Source: Gammaproteobacteria bacterium (GTDB taxonomy: Bacteria > Pseudomonadota > Gammaproteobacteria > Burkholderiales > Burkholderiaceae_B). From it: 64,000 nucleotides of DNA. Each line of letters opens with the position of its first letter. Within the stretch, counting starts at the first letter, position 1. Where the stretch lies: contig JAURJT010000045.1 of the NCBI GenBank assembly GCA_030832095.1, forward strand, positions 1 to 64,000, given 5' to 3'. Under the pieces are notes generated by a model, which worked only from the letters and a program-made list of their open reading frames with translations, was not told the origin of the DNA and ran no database searches. Of the stretch, positions 27,241-36,144 are shown in pieces. A program made the position numbers and the translations under genes.

Positions 27241-28452
27241 ATGCAACCACTCAAAGGTATTAAAGTTGTCGATCTTAGCAAGGTGCTGGCTGGGCCACTT
27301 TGCGCACAATATCTTGGCGAGTTAGGTGCTGAGATCATTAAGATTGAGCCTGTGGGTCAGGGGGATGATACCCGCGGATGGCTACCACAGACGAATGGTC
27401 AATCCGCAATCTTTATGGCAGTCAACCATAACAAACGTAGCCTCGCGCTCGATTTAAAAACCCAAGCGGGTCAAAAAATCTTACACGAGCTTGTGCAAAG
27501 CGCAGACGTCGTTTTGCAAGGTTTTGGTGTTGGTACCGCTGCCAAGCTTAAAGTTGATTATGCGACCTTAAGCGCGATCAATCCAAAGCTGATCTATTGC
27601 GAAATTTCAGGCTATGGGCGTTCAGGGCCACTCGGAGACGAACCCGGCTATGACGTCATGCTGCAGGCGTTTAGCGGCATGATCAGCACAATGGGTGCGC
27701 CAGAGGGCGCCTTTGCTAGGGCAAGTTTTTCGCCAGTTGACATGGGTACCGGCATGTTTGGGCTTAGTGGTGTGCTCGCCGCGCTGCTAGAACGTGGGCG
27801 AACCGGCAAGGGTGTTTACCTTGAGTTGTCTTTGCTTGATACCTCTCTTGGTTTTCTGACTTACATGGCGCAGAGCTACTGGCAAAGCGGAAACGATCCT
27901 AAGCCAATGGGGACGGGTCATCCCTCAATGTGCCCCTATCAAGTCTTTGAAACAGCCGATCAGCCAATCATGCTCGGTGCCGGCAACGATGCGCAATGGC
28001 GACGCTTTTGTTCAGTCGCGGGCTTAGAAGAGCATGTGGATCGCCCAGATCTTGCGACAAATGCGCTGCGCGTCAAAAATATGAGTACCACCGTTGCACT
28101 GGTGCAGACAAAGATGAAAAGTAAGACGCTTGCGCAGTGGCTTGAGTGCTTAAGCAAAAATGGGGTGCCCGCTGCACCCATTCATAAACTGAGCGAAGCC
28201 TTGGCGCACCCCCAGGTGGCTGCTAGAGGGTTGATTGTTCAAACCGAACACCCAACGGTAGGAACGCTACAACAAATTGGGTTGCCGATTAAGTTTCAAG
28301 ACGAAGATCGCCGGGCGCTCAGAACGCCGCCCTTGTTAGGCGAGCACTCGCAAGAGGTCTTGTCTGAACTCGGATATTCAGACGAGGCAATTCAAGCTTT
28401 ACGTAGCACTGGCGTTATACAGTCAGCCATTGCATTGCCCCTCAGTAAATGA
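27241..28452 (+). CDS. CaiB/BaiF family (class III) CoA-transferase
   Basis: A 403-residue class III CoA-transferase. DLSKVLAGPLCAQYLGELG and IIKIEP form the N-terminal signature, YCEISGYG the middle, and PVDMGTG (about residue 170) carries the nucleophilic Asp. It is followed, after a 34-base gap, by an enoyl-CoA hydratase gene on the same strand, so the pair probably activates an acid and hydrates its unsaturated CoA ester. It starts only 12 bases after the subtilase gene, which may place it in that transcript, although functions differ. Confidence 0.9.
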   Translation: MQPLKGIKVVDLSKVLAGPLCAQYLGELGAEIIKIEPVGQGDDTRGWLPQTNGQSAIFMAVNHNKRSLALDLKTQAGQKILHELVQSADVVLQGFGVGTAAKLKVDYATLSAINPKLIYCEISGYGRSGPLGDEPGYDVMLQAFSGMISTMGAPEGAFARASFSPVDMGTGMFGLSGVLAALLERGRTGKGVYLELSLLDTSLGFLTYMAQSYWQSGNDPKPMGTGHPSMCPYQVFETADQPIMLGAGNDAQWRRFCSVAGLEEHVDRPDLATNALRVKNMSTTVALVQTKMKSKTLAQWLECLSKNGVPAAPIHKLSEALAHPQVAARGLIVQTEHPTVGTLQQIGLPIKFQDEDRRALRTPPLLGEHSQEVLSELGYSDEAIQALRSTGVIQSAIALPLSK

Positions 28453-28486
28453 CTCCGACTTTCTTCTAAAACAAAGAATCAAAAAA

Positions 28487-29263
28487 ATGAAATACATCAC
28501 TTACTCGGTCATCGATCAAATCGCAGAGATCAGTCTGAATCACGCGCCGGTAAATGCCTTGAACGTCCCGATGCTTGTTGAGATCGTTACGGCCTTCAAA
28601 GCCGCACGCGATGACGATCAAGTTCGTGCTGTTATTTTAGCGAGCACCTTGCCCAAACGATTTTGCGCTGGACTTGATCTGGATATTTTGCTCGATGAAA
28701 CAGGCAAGTCGGTACGTGAATTTTTAGATCGGCTTTATATCGAACTTGCGGATGTTCAGCATACCTTGGGTAAGCCGTCGATCGCAGCGATTGACGGCGC
28801 AGCGCGTGCCGGAGGGATGACCCTATCGATCTCTTGTAACGTGATCATTGCGAGTCGCTCAGCAACCTTTGGCTACCCAGAAATTGACGTCGGTATGATT
28901 CCCGCAATCCACTTCATTCATCTGCCCTCAATCATCGGACGACATCGAGCATTTGAGATTCTTTTTAGCGGCCGTGTCTTTGATACGCAAGAGGCCCTTG
29001 AACTTGGCTTGGTGAGTCAAAGCGTTGAGGATGGCACTGCTCTGCAAGCCGCACGTGTCATGGCGAAGATGTTTGCGTCTAAATCGCCTGACGTGATGCG
29101 AATGGGACATCAAGCTTTTATGCGAATCAATGACGTTGGCTACCGTCGCGATATCGGAGCTGTCGTTGATAGGTTTTGCGCCGTCGCAGCAAGCCCAGAC
29201 GCTAAAGAAGGAATCAGCGCCTTTATTGAAAAACGGCCACCGAAGTGGCCGTCATCAAACTAA
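28487..29263 (+). CDS. Enoyl-CoA hydratase/isomerase (crotonase) family
   Basis: About 258 residues from the ATG at 28487; the frame also runs upstream to 28430 through the CoA-transferase stop but lacks a family N-terminus there. ISLNHAPVNALN, RFCAGLDL (oxyanion hole 1) and GAARAGGMTLSISC (oxyanion hole 2) are clear. FGYPEIDVGMIP provides the usual catalytic Glu. It should hydrate or isomerise a 2-enoyl-CoA. Its last codons also encode, on the other strand, the terminator of the convergent livK-like gene. Confidence 0.9.
   Translation: MKYITYSVIDQIAEISLNHAPVNALNVPMLVEIVTAFKAARDDDQVRAVILASTLPKRFCAGLDLDILLDETGKSVREFLDRLYIELADVQHTLGKPSIAAIDGAARAGGMTLSISCNVIIASRSATFGYPEIDVGMIPAIHFIHLPSIIGRHRAFEILFSGRVFDTQEALELGLVSQSVEDGTALQAARVMAKMFASKSPDVMRMGHQAFMRINDVGYRRDIGAVVDRFCAVAASPDAKEGISAFIEKRPPKWPSSN
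29228..29252 (-). terminator. Rho-independent terminator with UUCG loop, inside the crotonase gene
   Basis: On the minus strand, ACGGCCAC-TTCG-GTGGCCGT is a perfect 8-bp stem closed by a UUCG tetraloop and followed by TTTTTC. It begins 22 bases after the stop of the minus-strand binding-protein gene and lies wholly within the last codons of the convergent enoyl-CoA hydratase gene. Confidence 0.8.
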
Positions 29264-29273
29264 GACCTTGATT

Positions 29274-30500
29274 TCAATTTTTGACTAGCGGACAGACGCT
29301 CTTAGACAAAGGCCGAAACGCCTGGTCACCTGGGATTACTGCATTGATCTTCAACAGATCCCAAGGGCCCTTTGACTCAGAAGGCTTTTTCGCTTCGGCT
29401 AGATACATGTCGTGCACCATGCGACCGTCGACACGGATCTTGCCTTTTGTGGCAAAGAAGTCGTTGATTTCGAGCTCTCTCATCTTGGCTGCAACGGCGT
29501 CGGCATCATCTGTGCCAGCGGCGGCAACAGACTTCAAATAATGCATGGTTGCTGAGTAAGCACCGGCCTGCACCATGGTTGGCATATCACCTTTGTTACG
29601 CTCGCCAAAACGTTTTGAAAAAGCACGAGTTTCGTCAGTGCGATCCCAATAAAAACCATCGGTGAACATCAAGCCTTGTGCGACTGACAAGCCCATTCCT
29701 TTGATATCAGACAAAAACATCAGTAAGGTGGCCATTTGTTGCCCGCCCTTGATAATGCCAAATTCCGAAGCTTGACGCACAGAATTCTGCGCGTCTGAGC
29801 CGGCATTAGCCAAGCCAATGATTTTGGCTTTTGACGCCTGTGCTTGCAATAAGTACGAAGAGAAGTCGGGCGAATTTAATGGCGCGCGCACGCTACCAAG
29901 AACTTTACCGCCATTGGCAAGAACAACCTCAGCAGTATCTTTTTCTAGGGCATGACCAAACGCATAATCGGCAGTGATGAAAAACCAGCTGTTACCGCCT
30001 CCTTTCGTAATCGCGGCACCCGTGCCGTGAGCCATTGCATAGGTGTCATAAGTGTAATGGACGCCGTAAGGTGAGCATTCGGCGTTGGTCAAGGCCGAGC
30101 TTGCCGAGCCTGAAAAAATGACTAAGCGCTTTTTTTCTCGTGCGAGTTTTTGCATCGCTAACGCCGAGGCAGAGTCGGTTGACTCAATGACCATTTTGAC
30201 GTCGTCGCGGTCGTACCACTCTCGCACACGTGCAGCAGTAATATCAACCTTATTTTGATAATTCGCCGAAAGTAACTCGATTGGGCGGCCTAACACCTTG
30301 CCGCCGAAATCTTCGATTGCCATCTTGACTGCGCTCACCATGTTAGGGCCGCCAATGGCGGAATAAATACCCGACATATCGACGATGGCACCAATACGAA
30401 ACGGTTTGACATCTTGTGCAGAGGCAAGATTAGTCAGTGCGCTTGCGCTCAAGATGCCAGCGGCAATAAGAGTAGAAAGAATCGTTTTTTTAAAATTCAT
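29274..30500 (-). CDS. ABC transporter substrate-binding protein, branched-chain amino acid (LivK) type, orphan
   Basis: About 408 residues from the ATG at 30500; the open frame extends to 30656, but this start gives the signal peptide MNFKKTILSTLIAAG with cleavage near ASAQD. FRIGAIVDMSGIYSAIGGPN and YDRDDVKMVIESTDS are typical of type I periplasmic binding proteins used for amino acids, amides or aromatic acids. No permease or ATPase gene is adjacent, so it must serve a remote ABC importer. It is convergent with the crotonase gene and ends with a strong terminator. Confidence 0.9.
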   Translation of the reverse strand: MNFKKTILSTLIAAGILSASALTNLASAQDVKPFRIGAIVDMSGIYSAIGGPNMVSAVKMAIEDFGGKVLGRPIELLSANYQNKVDITAARVREWYDRDDVKMVIESTDSASALAMQKLAREKKRLVIFSGSASSALTNAECSPYGVHYTYDTYAMAHGTGAAITKGGGNSWFFITADYAFGHALEKDTAEVVLANGGKVLGSVRAPLNSPDFSSYLLQAQASKAKIIGLANAGSDAQNSVRQASEFGIIKGGQQMATLLMFLSDIKGMGLSVAQGLMFTDGFYWDRTDETRAFSKRFGERNKGDMPTMVQAGAYSATMHYLKSVAAAGTDDADAVAAKMRELEINDFFATKGKIRVDGRMVHDMYLAEAKKPSESKGPWDLLKINAVIPGDQAFRPLSKSVCPLVKN

Positions 30501-30708
30501 TGAGTGTCTCTGTTCGTAAAAATAGTTTGAACGACTGCGGCTAGCGCCGAGTTTCATGAAAACCAAACTAATATTGCCTGAAATACCGTTAAATTGCTGT
30601 TGTTCTGAGCTAGAGAAAACCCTTGTTTGAGGTTTTTTTCGTTCGTATACACTCATCTAAACGCTTGAGCTGTAAGCGATTAAACAATCAACAACCTAGA
30701 GAGCAGCC

Positions 30709-31131
30709 ATGACTGAAGGTGCGAGCAACCCAAAAAAAACGCTAGATGAGATGCAACATGCATGGAATTCAGCTGCCAAGGTCTGGAATCCAAAGGCATT
30801 GGCAAGTCTATACGCAGATAATGCCCTGTTTTATGGCGGCCGTTCAGGTCACTCGGTCGGAGCTGCCGCAATTCAGGCCTACTTTGCGTCCTATGATGGC
30901 ATCATTCAGTCGGCAGTACTCGACTTAATCGAACAAGAGTTGGTAGAGACCAGTCCAGAAACTTTTGTGGCGCAAGGGTTAGGGGCGTTTTCGTTTGTGC
31001 TTGCGGGTGGGCGGCAAACTCAATCGGTACTGCGCACGACGCTCGTATTAAGTAAGCTAAACGGACAATGGAAAATTCAACTACATCACTTTTCGGTTAC
31101 GCCTGAGGTACCGCCTCTTGGCGATCGCTGA
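30709..31131 (+). CDS. SnoaL/NTF2-like protein (SgcJ/EcaC type)
   Basis: A 140-residue protein with the short cone-shaped NTF2/SnoaL fold pattern: an N-terminal helix (AWNSAAKVWNPKALASLYADNALFYG, split around Trp) and four to five strands ending WKIQLHHFSVTP. Related small proteins are isomerases, hydrolases or ligand binders. The upstream neighbour is the divergent binding-protein gene; an enolase-superfamily gene starts 113 bases downstream on the same strand. A specific function cannot be given. Confidence 0.75.
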   Translation: MTEGASNPKKTLDEMQHAWNSAAKVWNPKALASLYADNALFYGGRSGHSVGAAAIQAYFASYDGIIQSAVLDLIEQELVETSPETFVAQGLGAFSFVLAGGRQTQSVLRTTLVLSKLNGQWKIQLHHFSVTPEVPPLGDR

Positions 31132-31244
31132 GAAACAATCTTATTAGTTACCGATGCAACAAAGATAATCGTAATCCTCAGCGAGACGCTAGTTTCGCTA
31201 AGGTTTGATCAAAAAGCCGTATGTATATCGGCCAAGGAGACAGC

Positions 31245-32417
31245 TTGAAAATCACCGCAATCGAAGACCTCCATGCTGATGGTGGCTGGCGCACGCTATC
31301 GTTTTTGAAAATCACAACCGATACAGGTTTGATAGGTTGGTCAGAGTTCAGCGAGGGCAGCGCCGCACCGGGCTTAACTGGGGTCATCCTCAAACTTGGA
31401 CAAAGCTTACTGGGCTCAGATCCACGGCAAATCAATCTGATTCATGCCAACTTGTTTGCAGTCACGCGAATTTTTTCTGGTGGATTGATTGCTCAGGCCA
31501 TTGCCGCACTTGAAAATGCCTGCCTAGACTTAAAAGCTAAAGAACTGAATGTTCCGATGCATCAATTATTTGGTGGCGCCTTACGTAAAACGCTGCCGAT
31601 CTATTGGTCGCAATGCGGTACCTTGCGCTCGCGTTTTGCACCAGTGTTTGATGCAGCACCTTTGCGCTCGTTAGACGATATCGTGGCGTTAGGGCAAGAG
31701 GCAAAGACGCGCGGTTTCAAAGCGCTCAAGACTAATATTCTTTCGTTTGAAAACGGCATCTGTAGTAATTATCGACCAGGCTTTGGCATCGGAACTGGCT
31801 TTCCTGAGTTAAATCTTGACGATAAACTTCTTGCTACGATTGTTGAATTGCTTGCGGCCTTTGAGCAGGGCGCCGGAAAAGATGTGAAGTTGGCGCTCGA
31901 TCTGAATTTTCACTTTAAGTCGGAAGGTGCAAAAAGAATCGCACGCGCGCTTGAGCGGTTTAATCTGATGTGGCTTGAAGTCGACATACAAGATCCTAAA
32001 GCCTTGGCTGAAGTCAAGCAATCAACCACGACACGAATCTCTTCGCTTGAAACGTTGCTGGGCCGGCAAGCGCTTCGCCCTTATCTTGAGGCCAACTCTG
32101 CAGACGTTGCGATTATTGACCCGCAATGGAACGGCTTGCTAGAGTCAACCAAAATGGCGACCATGGCTGAGAGTTATGAAATCAACGTCGCTTCGCATAA
32201 CTATCACGGACAACTGTCTTCGCTGATGGGGGCGCATTTTTCAGCAGCGACTTCAAATTTCAGCATCATGGAGTACGTCGTCGACGAAGCTGCGTTTACG
32301 CGCGAATACATGACCCATCCGATTCAAATCGTCGATGGCGAGATCATCTTGCCCGAGGGCCCCGGCTGGGGCTCAGATATTAATGAAGAGGCTGTGCGTG
32401 CAAGGCCTGCGAAGTGA
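31245..32417 (+). CDS. Enolase-superfamily enzyme (mandelate racemase/muconate lactonising type)
   Basis: About 390 residues. The TTG at 31245 is favoured because AAGGAGA lies immediately upstream; an in-frame ATG at 31221 has no such site. N-terminal capping domain: ITAIEDLHADGGW, FLKITTDTGLIGW. Barrel residues: FKALKTN (catalytic Lys), LALDLNFHF (Asp), MWLEVDI (Glu), SSLETLLG (Glu) and ASHNYHG (His), as in acid-sugar dehydratases and racemases. It would abstract the alpha-proton of a carboxylate using Mg2+. The substrate is unknown. Confidence 0.88.
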   Translation: MKITAIEDLHADGGWRTLSFLKITTDTGLIGWSEFSEGSAAPGLTGVILKLGQSLLGSDPRQINLIHANLFAVTRIFSGGLIAQAIAALENACLDLKAKELNVPMHQLFGGALRKTLPIYWSQCGTLRSRFAPVFDAAPLRSLDDIVALGQEAKTRGFKALKTNILSFENGICSNYRPGFGIGTGFPELNLDDKLLATIVELLAAFEQGAGKDVKLALDLNFHFKSEGAKRIARALERFNLMWLEVDIQDPKALAEVKQSTTTRISSLETLLGRQALRPYLEANSADVAIIDPQWNGLLESTKMATMAESYEINVASHNYHGQLSSLMGAHFSAATSNFSIMEYVVDEAAFTREYMTHPIQIVDGEIILPEGPGWGSDINEEAVRARPAK

Positions 32418-32585
32418 ACGGCCTCCTATTCATTGTTTGTACAAATTGGGAGTGGTAACAATTTAATACAAAATAAATTGCTTAGAGATGCAGTTTGGCT
32501 AGGTTTAGTCGGCGCTAAAATAAGTCCCTGACGCACGCCTTAGATCCAGACAGGTGGGCGTTTGGATCGCAAAATAGGAGCCGAC

Positions 32586-32793
32586 TTGAGCATACGATTG
32601 AGTGTTGTTTTTGTCTGATGATTTAAATCACGATATTGATCGAGTTGCAGGTTCTGCTGCAAACAAGAGCGAAGTGTTTAGAAAAGCTTTGCAACTCTAT
32701 CTTGCGGCATGCGATGCCCAATCACGTGGTTTAAAGCTTGGTTTGTTTGAACCGGGTGAGCAAAGAGTTCAGACTGAAATCACGGGGCTGTGA
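32586..32793 (+). pseudogene. Ribbon-helix-helix (CopG-like) small protein, frameshifted
   Basis: AGGAG precedes a TTG at 32586 that reads MSIRLSVVF and stops at TGA 32616. A shift of one base in the run of five T (32608-32612) restores LSDDLNHDID and continues to the stop at 32793. Removing one T gives a continuous RHH protein of about 68 residues with the NKSEVFRKALQLYL helix. Without the shift only the part from GTG 32602 (63 residues) is open. Such RHH proteins bind DNA, often as antitoxins or autorepressors. It could be a pseudogene, a slippage-decoded gene or a homopolymer sequencing error. A decayed copy of its 3' part lies at 40682-40771. Confidence 0.65.
32701..32790 (+). repeat. 90-bp direct repeat, copy 1 (3' part of RHH gene)
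   Basis: This segment aligns without gaps to 40682-40771 with about six differences in 90 bases. It covers the last thirty codons of the RHH gene. Confidence 0.85.
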
Positions 32794-33014
32794 TGCGTAC
32801 ATTGGATTTGAGTGCGCCGCCTCGGAATCACACGTATACCGTTTCTTTGTGTTCTGAAGAAAAAAATGGGCAATGTCTTCGATCACGGCGATTTCTGGTG
32901 GATTAGTTAGCTATTTGATTCACCCTGATTAAACGCGGTGAAGCACGTGTTATAAATCAAACGATCCTATCAAGCGTTAATGCTTTAGATCCTTAAGGTT
33001 ATAAAAAAGTCGAG

Positions 33015-33050
33015 ACAAACAGTTTGTATAACGGATCGGCGGTACGCCGA
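33015..33050. promoter_or_regulatory. Two inverted repeats upstream of Bug gene at 33086
   Basis: ACAAAC-A-GTTTGT (33015-33027) and TCGGCG-GTA-CGCCGA (33036-33050) are both perfect and lie within 71 bases of the ATG. The first looks like an operator; the second can form a tight hairpin in the 5' leader. Roles are not known. Confidence 0.35.
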
Positions 33051-33085
33051 CGTCACTCATTAGTCGAATCAACTGGAGTATAAAA

Positions 33086-34060
33086 ATGAAAAAAACGATC
33101 GCTCTCACCATGCTGGCTATGGCTTCATTCATGCCTGTCTCGTCGCCGAGTGCACAAGATTTCAAAGCGCCTATCAAGTTTGTTGTACCGTTTGCGCCCG
33201 GCGGGGCTACTGATGTGTTGGCCCGAATGCTTGCACCTAAAATGAGTGCAGAGCTCGGACAATCCATCATCATCGAAAATCGTGCAGGCGCGAGTGGTCA
33301 AATTGGCACGCAATTTGTAAAGAACTCGCCTGCGGATGGAACTGTATTTTTGGTGAACACGGATAGTTCGTTGACCATCCTCCCATATATCGTTGCTGAC
33401 GTACCGTATTCGCCAAGTCGTGACTTTATGATGGTCGGGAAAATTGCAACGCTGCCTTGGGCGCTAAGTGTGCCTGCGGCTAACAATATTAAAAATATCG
33501 CGCAGTTTATCGATTACATCAAAAAAGATCCAAAACAAGCGAACTATGCTGTGCCAACAACCGGTGGCGTGCCTGAAATGATTGGCGAGATGATCGGCAA
33601 GAAGGCCGGCGTTGAGATGACGATTCTTCCGTACGCGGGCGGCGCGGCGATCATCACGAGTGTCTTGGGTGCTCAAATTTCTTCTGGTGTGACGGGTACC
33701 CCAGAGGCCTTCAATATGGAGAGAACTGGCAAGGCGGTGGTGATCGGTGTGTCGGGAACCAAGCGAGCAGCTTATCTGCCACACGTTCCAACCTTTGAAG
33801 AGTCGGGACTTTCAGGCTTGACAGCAGATAGCTGGTTTGGGATCTATGCACCGAAGGCCTTGCCTAGGCCTATGGCTGAACGTTTTAATGTGGCAATGAA
33901 TAACGCCATCAAAGACCCAGAGACACAGAAAAAAATTGCGGATATGGCTATAGAAGTGACTACAACTAACTTCACTGAGGCTGAAAAATTTTACGCTGAA
34001 GCTATTGTTTTTTGGGCAAGTGTCTACAAAGATAAGCCTAAGCCATCGGCCTCAAAATAG
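33086..34060 (+). CDS. Bug-family tripartite tricarboxylate transporter receptor
   Basis: A 324-residue receptor. Signal peptide cleavage is likely near PSAQD; the ligand loop is VPFAPGGATDVLAR, and the second loop is PADGTV, in which the usual Tyr is replaced. The C-terminus (VYKDKPKPSASK) is Lys-rich and lacks the usual GxxPE ending. GGAG precedes the ATG. It is monocistronic and convergent with another Bug gene, with hairpins between them. Confidence 0.88.
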   Translation: MKKTIALTMLAMASFMPVSSPSAQDFKAPIKFVVPFAPGGATDVLARMLAPKMSAELGQSIIIENRAGASGQIGTQFVKNSPADGTVFLVNTDSSLTILPYIVADVPYSPSRDFMMVGKIATLPWALSVPAANNIKNIAQFIDYIKKDPKQANYAVPTTGGVPEMIGEMIGKKAGVEMTILPYAGGAAIITSVLGAQISSGVTGTPEAFNMERTGKAVVIGVSGTKRAAYLPHVPTFEESGLSGLTADSWFGIYAPKALPRPMAERFNVAMNNAIKDPETQKKIADMAIEVTTTNFTEAEKFYAEAIVFWASVYKDKPKPSASK

Positions 34061-34079
34061 TAACCAGTCGGACGGAAAC

Positions 34080-34152
34080 GTGACCACTTCAAAAACAGTG
34101 GTCACGATTAAAGGTGATGAGCCTCAGAAAACTGAGATTGTTTTTATTTTTC
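34080..34152. terminator. Hairpins and T-rich tract between two convergent Bug genes
   Basis: GTGACCACT (34080-34088) pairs perfectly with AGTGGTCAC (34097-34105). A second small stem, CTCAG-AAAA-CTGAG (34123-34136), is followed by ATTGTTTTTATTTTTC on the plus strand, which fits a weak rho-independent terminator for the gene ending at 34060. Confidence 0.5.
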
Positions 34153-34159
34153 TTTTAAT

Positions 34160-35149
34160 TTAATCGTCTACCTTCGGAATGGCCGCCAAGGTCGCCGCCC
34201 GTTGAATGATTGCAATCGAGTCTTCTACAAATTTTTTAAACTCTGCGGGTGTACTCGGTGCTGGTGTCATACCCTGTTTTTCAATCAACGCCACGATATC
34301 GGGTGCTTTGAGGGCCTCGACAACGGCTGCGTTGAGCTCTGCCACGATTGTTGGTGGGATACCTTTTGGGCCGATCATGCCAAACCATGTGGGCATCTCA
34401 AGCTCACTGATGCCAGATTCGCGACTGGTCGGTACGTTCGGTAATTCGTTTGAGCGAGTTGCCGTCGTGACGAGCAGTGGGCGTAACTTTCCTGATCGAA
34501 TTTGCTGTAACGGCGAGGTAATCATGTCGAACATTAACGGCGAGTCGCCGTTTAACTGAGCAACGGTTGCTTCGCCCGTACCTTTATACGGCACGTGAGT
34601 TGCGCGAATTCCAGTTTGTTGCGACAGTATCTCAAAAAATATGTGGCCTGCTGAACCAACGCCAAACGAGGCATAGTTCAGTTTTTGTGGGTTCGCCTTC
34701 GCATAGGTAACGAGTTCGGCAATCGAATTGATAGGTAAGGCGGCATTAACAGTCAATACAAAAGGCGCCTCAAGGACTTTGGAAATAAATGTAAAGTCGG
34801 CGACCGAGTCATACGGTAATTTTGCTCTGACCGCAGGCTGCACAATATGCGAAATCGAGTTCATTCCGATTGTGTAACCATCAGGAGCCGCTGTGGCGGT
34901 TGCATTCAGGCCGATTGTTGTACCCGCACCCGGGCGGTTGAGCACAATGACCGGTTGTTTCCAGCGTGCCGAAAGCTTTTGAGCTAACGAGCGACTCGTC
35001 GCATCCGCTGAGCCACCAGCAGGGAAAGGTACGATCAGGGTAACGGCTTTACTCGGAAAAACCTCTGATTGTGCATGTATGGCTGGCGCACATAACGCAA
35101 TGGTAAAGAAAAAGACTAGTTTTAGTACCGAGCGAGAAAAAATCTTCAT
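34160..35149 (-). CDS. Bug-family tripartite tricarboxylate transporter receptor
   Basis: About 329 residues from the ATG at 35149, which begins a clear signal peptide (MKIFSRSVLKLVFFFTIAL, cleavage near IHAQS). The open frame runs upstream to 35332 inside the dioxygenase gene and is not a credible start. The ligand loop is VPFPAGGSADATSR, with Ser where most have Ala, and APDGYT follows. It lies 22 bases downstream of a TauD/TfdA-type dioxygenase gene on the same strand and is probably cotranscribed: the mirror image of the Bug-dioxygenase pair at 20.4-22.3 kb. Confidence 0.9.
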   Translation of the reverse strand: MKIFSRSVLKLVFFFTIALCAPAIHAQSEVFPSKAVTLIVPFPAGGSADATSRSLAQKLSARWKQPVIVLNRPGAGTTIGLNATATAAPDGYTIGMNSISHIVQPAVRAKLPYDSVADFTFISKVLEAPFVLTVNAALPINSIAELVTYAKANPQKLNYASFGVGSAGHIFFEILSQQTGIRATHVPYKGTGEATVAQLNGDSPLMFDMITSPLQQIRSGKLRPLLVTTATRSNELPNVPTSRESGISELEMPTWFGMIGPKGIPPTIVAELNAAVVEALKAPDIVALIEKQGMTPAPSTPAEFKKFVEDSIAIIQRAATLAAIPKVDD

Positions 35150-35171
35150 TCGTGATGACTCCGCATTCGTT

Positions 35172-36056
35172 TTAATTGACTTTTGGTGCGCTGAGTGTCG
35201 TGCGATGCATGTGGCGTCGCTGTGGCAATTTGAAATCACCGGTCGCGCGATGTAGGGCAGAATAGTTGTCCCATAGAACGATGTCGCCAACACGCCAGAC
35301 ATGTCGATACACAACCTCAGGTCGAATGACATGATTCACGAGAGTGTTGATGAGTTCTTCAGAGTCTTGTGCCGATAGGCCGATCACTTGACTAATGACG
35401 CCCTGAACGACATGCAGGCTTTTTTTACCAGTAATGGGATGTGTTCTGACTAAAGGGTGCGTAATCTCGTTATTCTTAATTTTTTCACGCGCAGCAACAA
35501 CTTCTTTTAGGTAGATATTATCTTTTGCTTTTTCGGGCGTATGCCCGACATACTCGCCATATTTTCGTGAGCTAAAGACTGCGCTGAGTTGATTGACTTG
35601 TTCTTTTAGCGGTTCGGATAAGGTTTCGTAGGCATAGCGTGTGCTCGCAAAGTACGTGTCTCCAAGTGGGCGCGTACCATCATGCGGGACTTCTACCGCA
35701 TATAAGAACGATCCACGCGGGGGCGTCGCGACGTACCACATGTCGCTATGCCAGTAGCGACCTGCATCTTCCATGCCCACTGGTTTCCCGTCATCGAGCA
35801 AATTCGAAACAATGAAAATCTCTGGATTTTCTTTCATGTTGAAACGATCGAAGACAAATCGGTCTAAAGATCCAAAACGACGGCTGAAATTGAGTTGCTG
35901 ATCTGGAGTCAGTTTTTGATCGCGGATAACCACGACGCCGTAGGTTTTGTAGGCATCGTCAATGTCTTTGAACGTTTGTTCGTCAAGATTATTTAAATCT
36001 ACACCACGGATCTCGTGTCCGAGTGGGGTGCTATTCAGGTGAATATCTAGGGCCAT
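35172..36056 (-). CDS. TauD/TfdA-family 2-oxoglutarate/Fe(II) dioxygenase
   Basis: A 294-residue dioxygenase. It starts HLNSTPLGHEIRGVDL, typical of taurine dioxygenase relatives. YWHSDMWY supplies the HxD pair (about residue 110), LHRATGDF the distal His (about 270), and RRHMHRTTLS the 2-oxoglutarate-binding Arg. The same-strand neighbour is a Bug receptor. It differs strongly from the dioxygenase at 21.4 kb, so a different substrate is likely. A promoter-like element with TATACT lies 42-54 bases upstream. Confidence 0.9.
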   Translation of the reverse strand: MALDIHLNSTPLGHEIRGVDLNNLDEQTFKDIDDAYKTYGVVVIRDQKLTPDQQLNFSRRFGSLDRFVFDRFNMKENPEIFIVSNLLDDGKPVGMEDAGRYWHSDMWYVATPPRGSFLYAVEVPHDGTRPLGDTYFASTRYAYETLSEPLKEQVNQLSAVFSSRKYGEYVGHTPEKAKDNIYLKEVVAAREKIKNNEITHPLVRTHPITGKKSLHVVQGVISQVIGLSAQDSEELINTLVNHVIRPEVVYRHVWRVGDIVLWDNYSALHRATGDFKLPQRRHMHRTTLSAPKVN

Positions 36057-36095
36057 CTTTTGTTTCCTAGGATTGATCGAGGCGAGCTTGTCTGC

Positions 36096-36110
36096 CTAGT
36101 ATAGGTCGAG
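36096..36110 (-). promoter_or_regulatory. Promoter-like element shared with 41789-41803
   Basis: Minus-strand sequence CTCGACCTATACTAG, with TATACT (36098-36103) as a good -10 hexamer, 40-54 bases upstream of the dioxygenase start. The identical 15-mer occurs upstream of the Bug gene at 40778-41758. Confidence 0.5.
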
Positions 36111-36144
36111 CCAACGAAAATAGTATTGGGTAAAACTGCCTCGC

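Noticed and set aside
32793..32906. 37-codon frame starting TGATG at the end of the RHH gene
   Set aside because: It is very short, has no recognisable pattern and no independent ribosome site; although coupled by overlap it cannot be supported.
35150..35332. 61-codon upstream extension of the Bug gene at 34160
   Set aside because: It lies inside the dioxygenase coding region and would bury the signal peptide in the protein.
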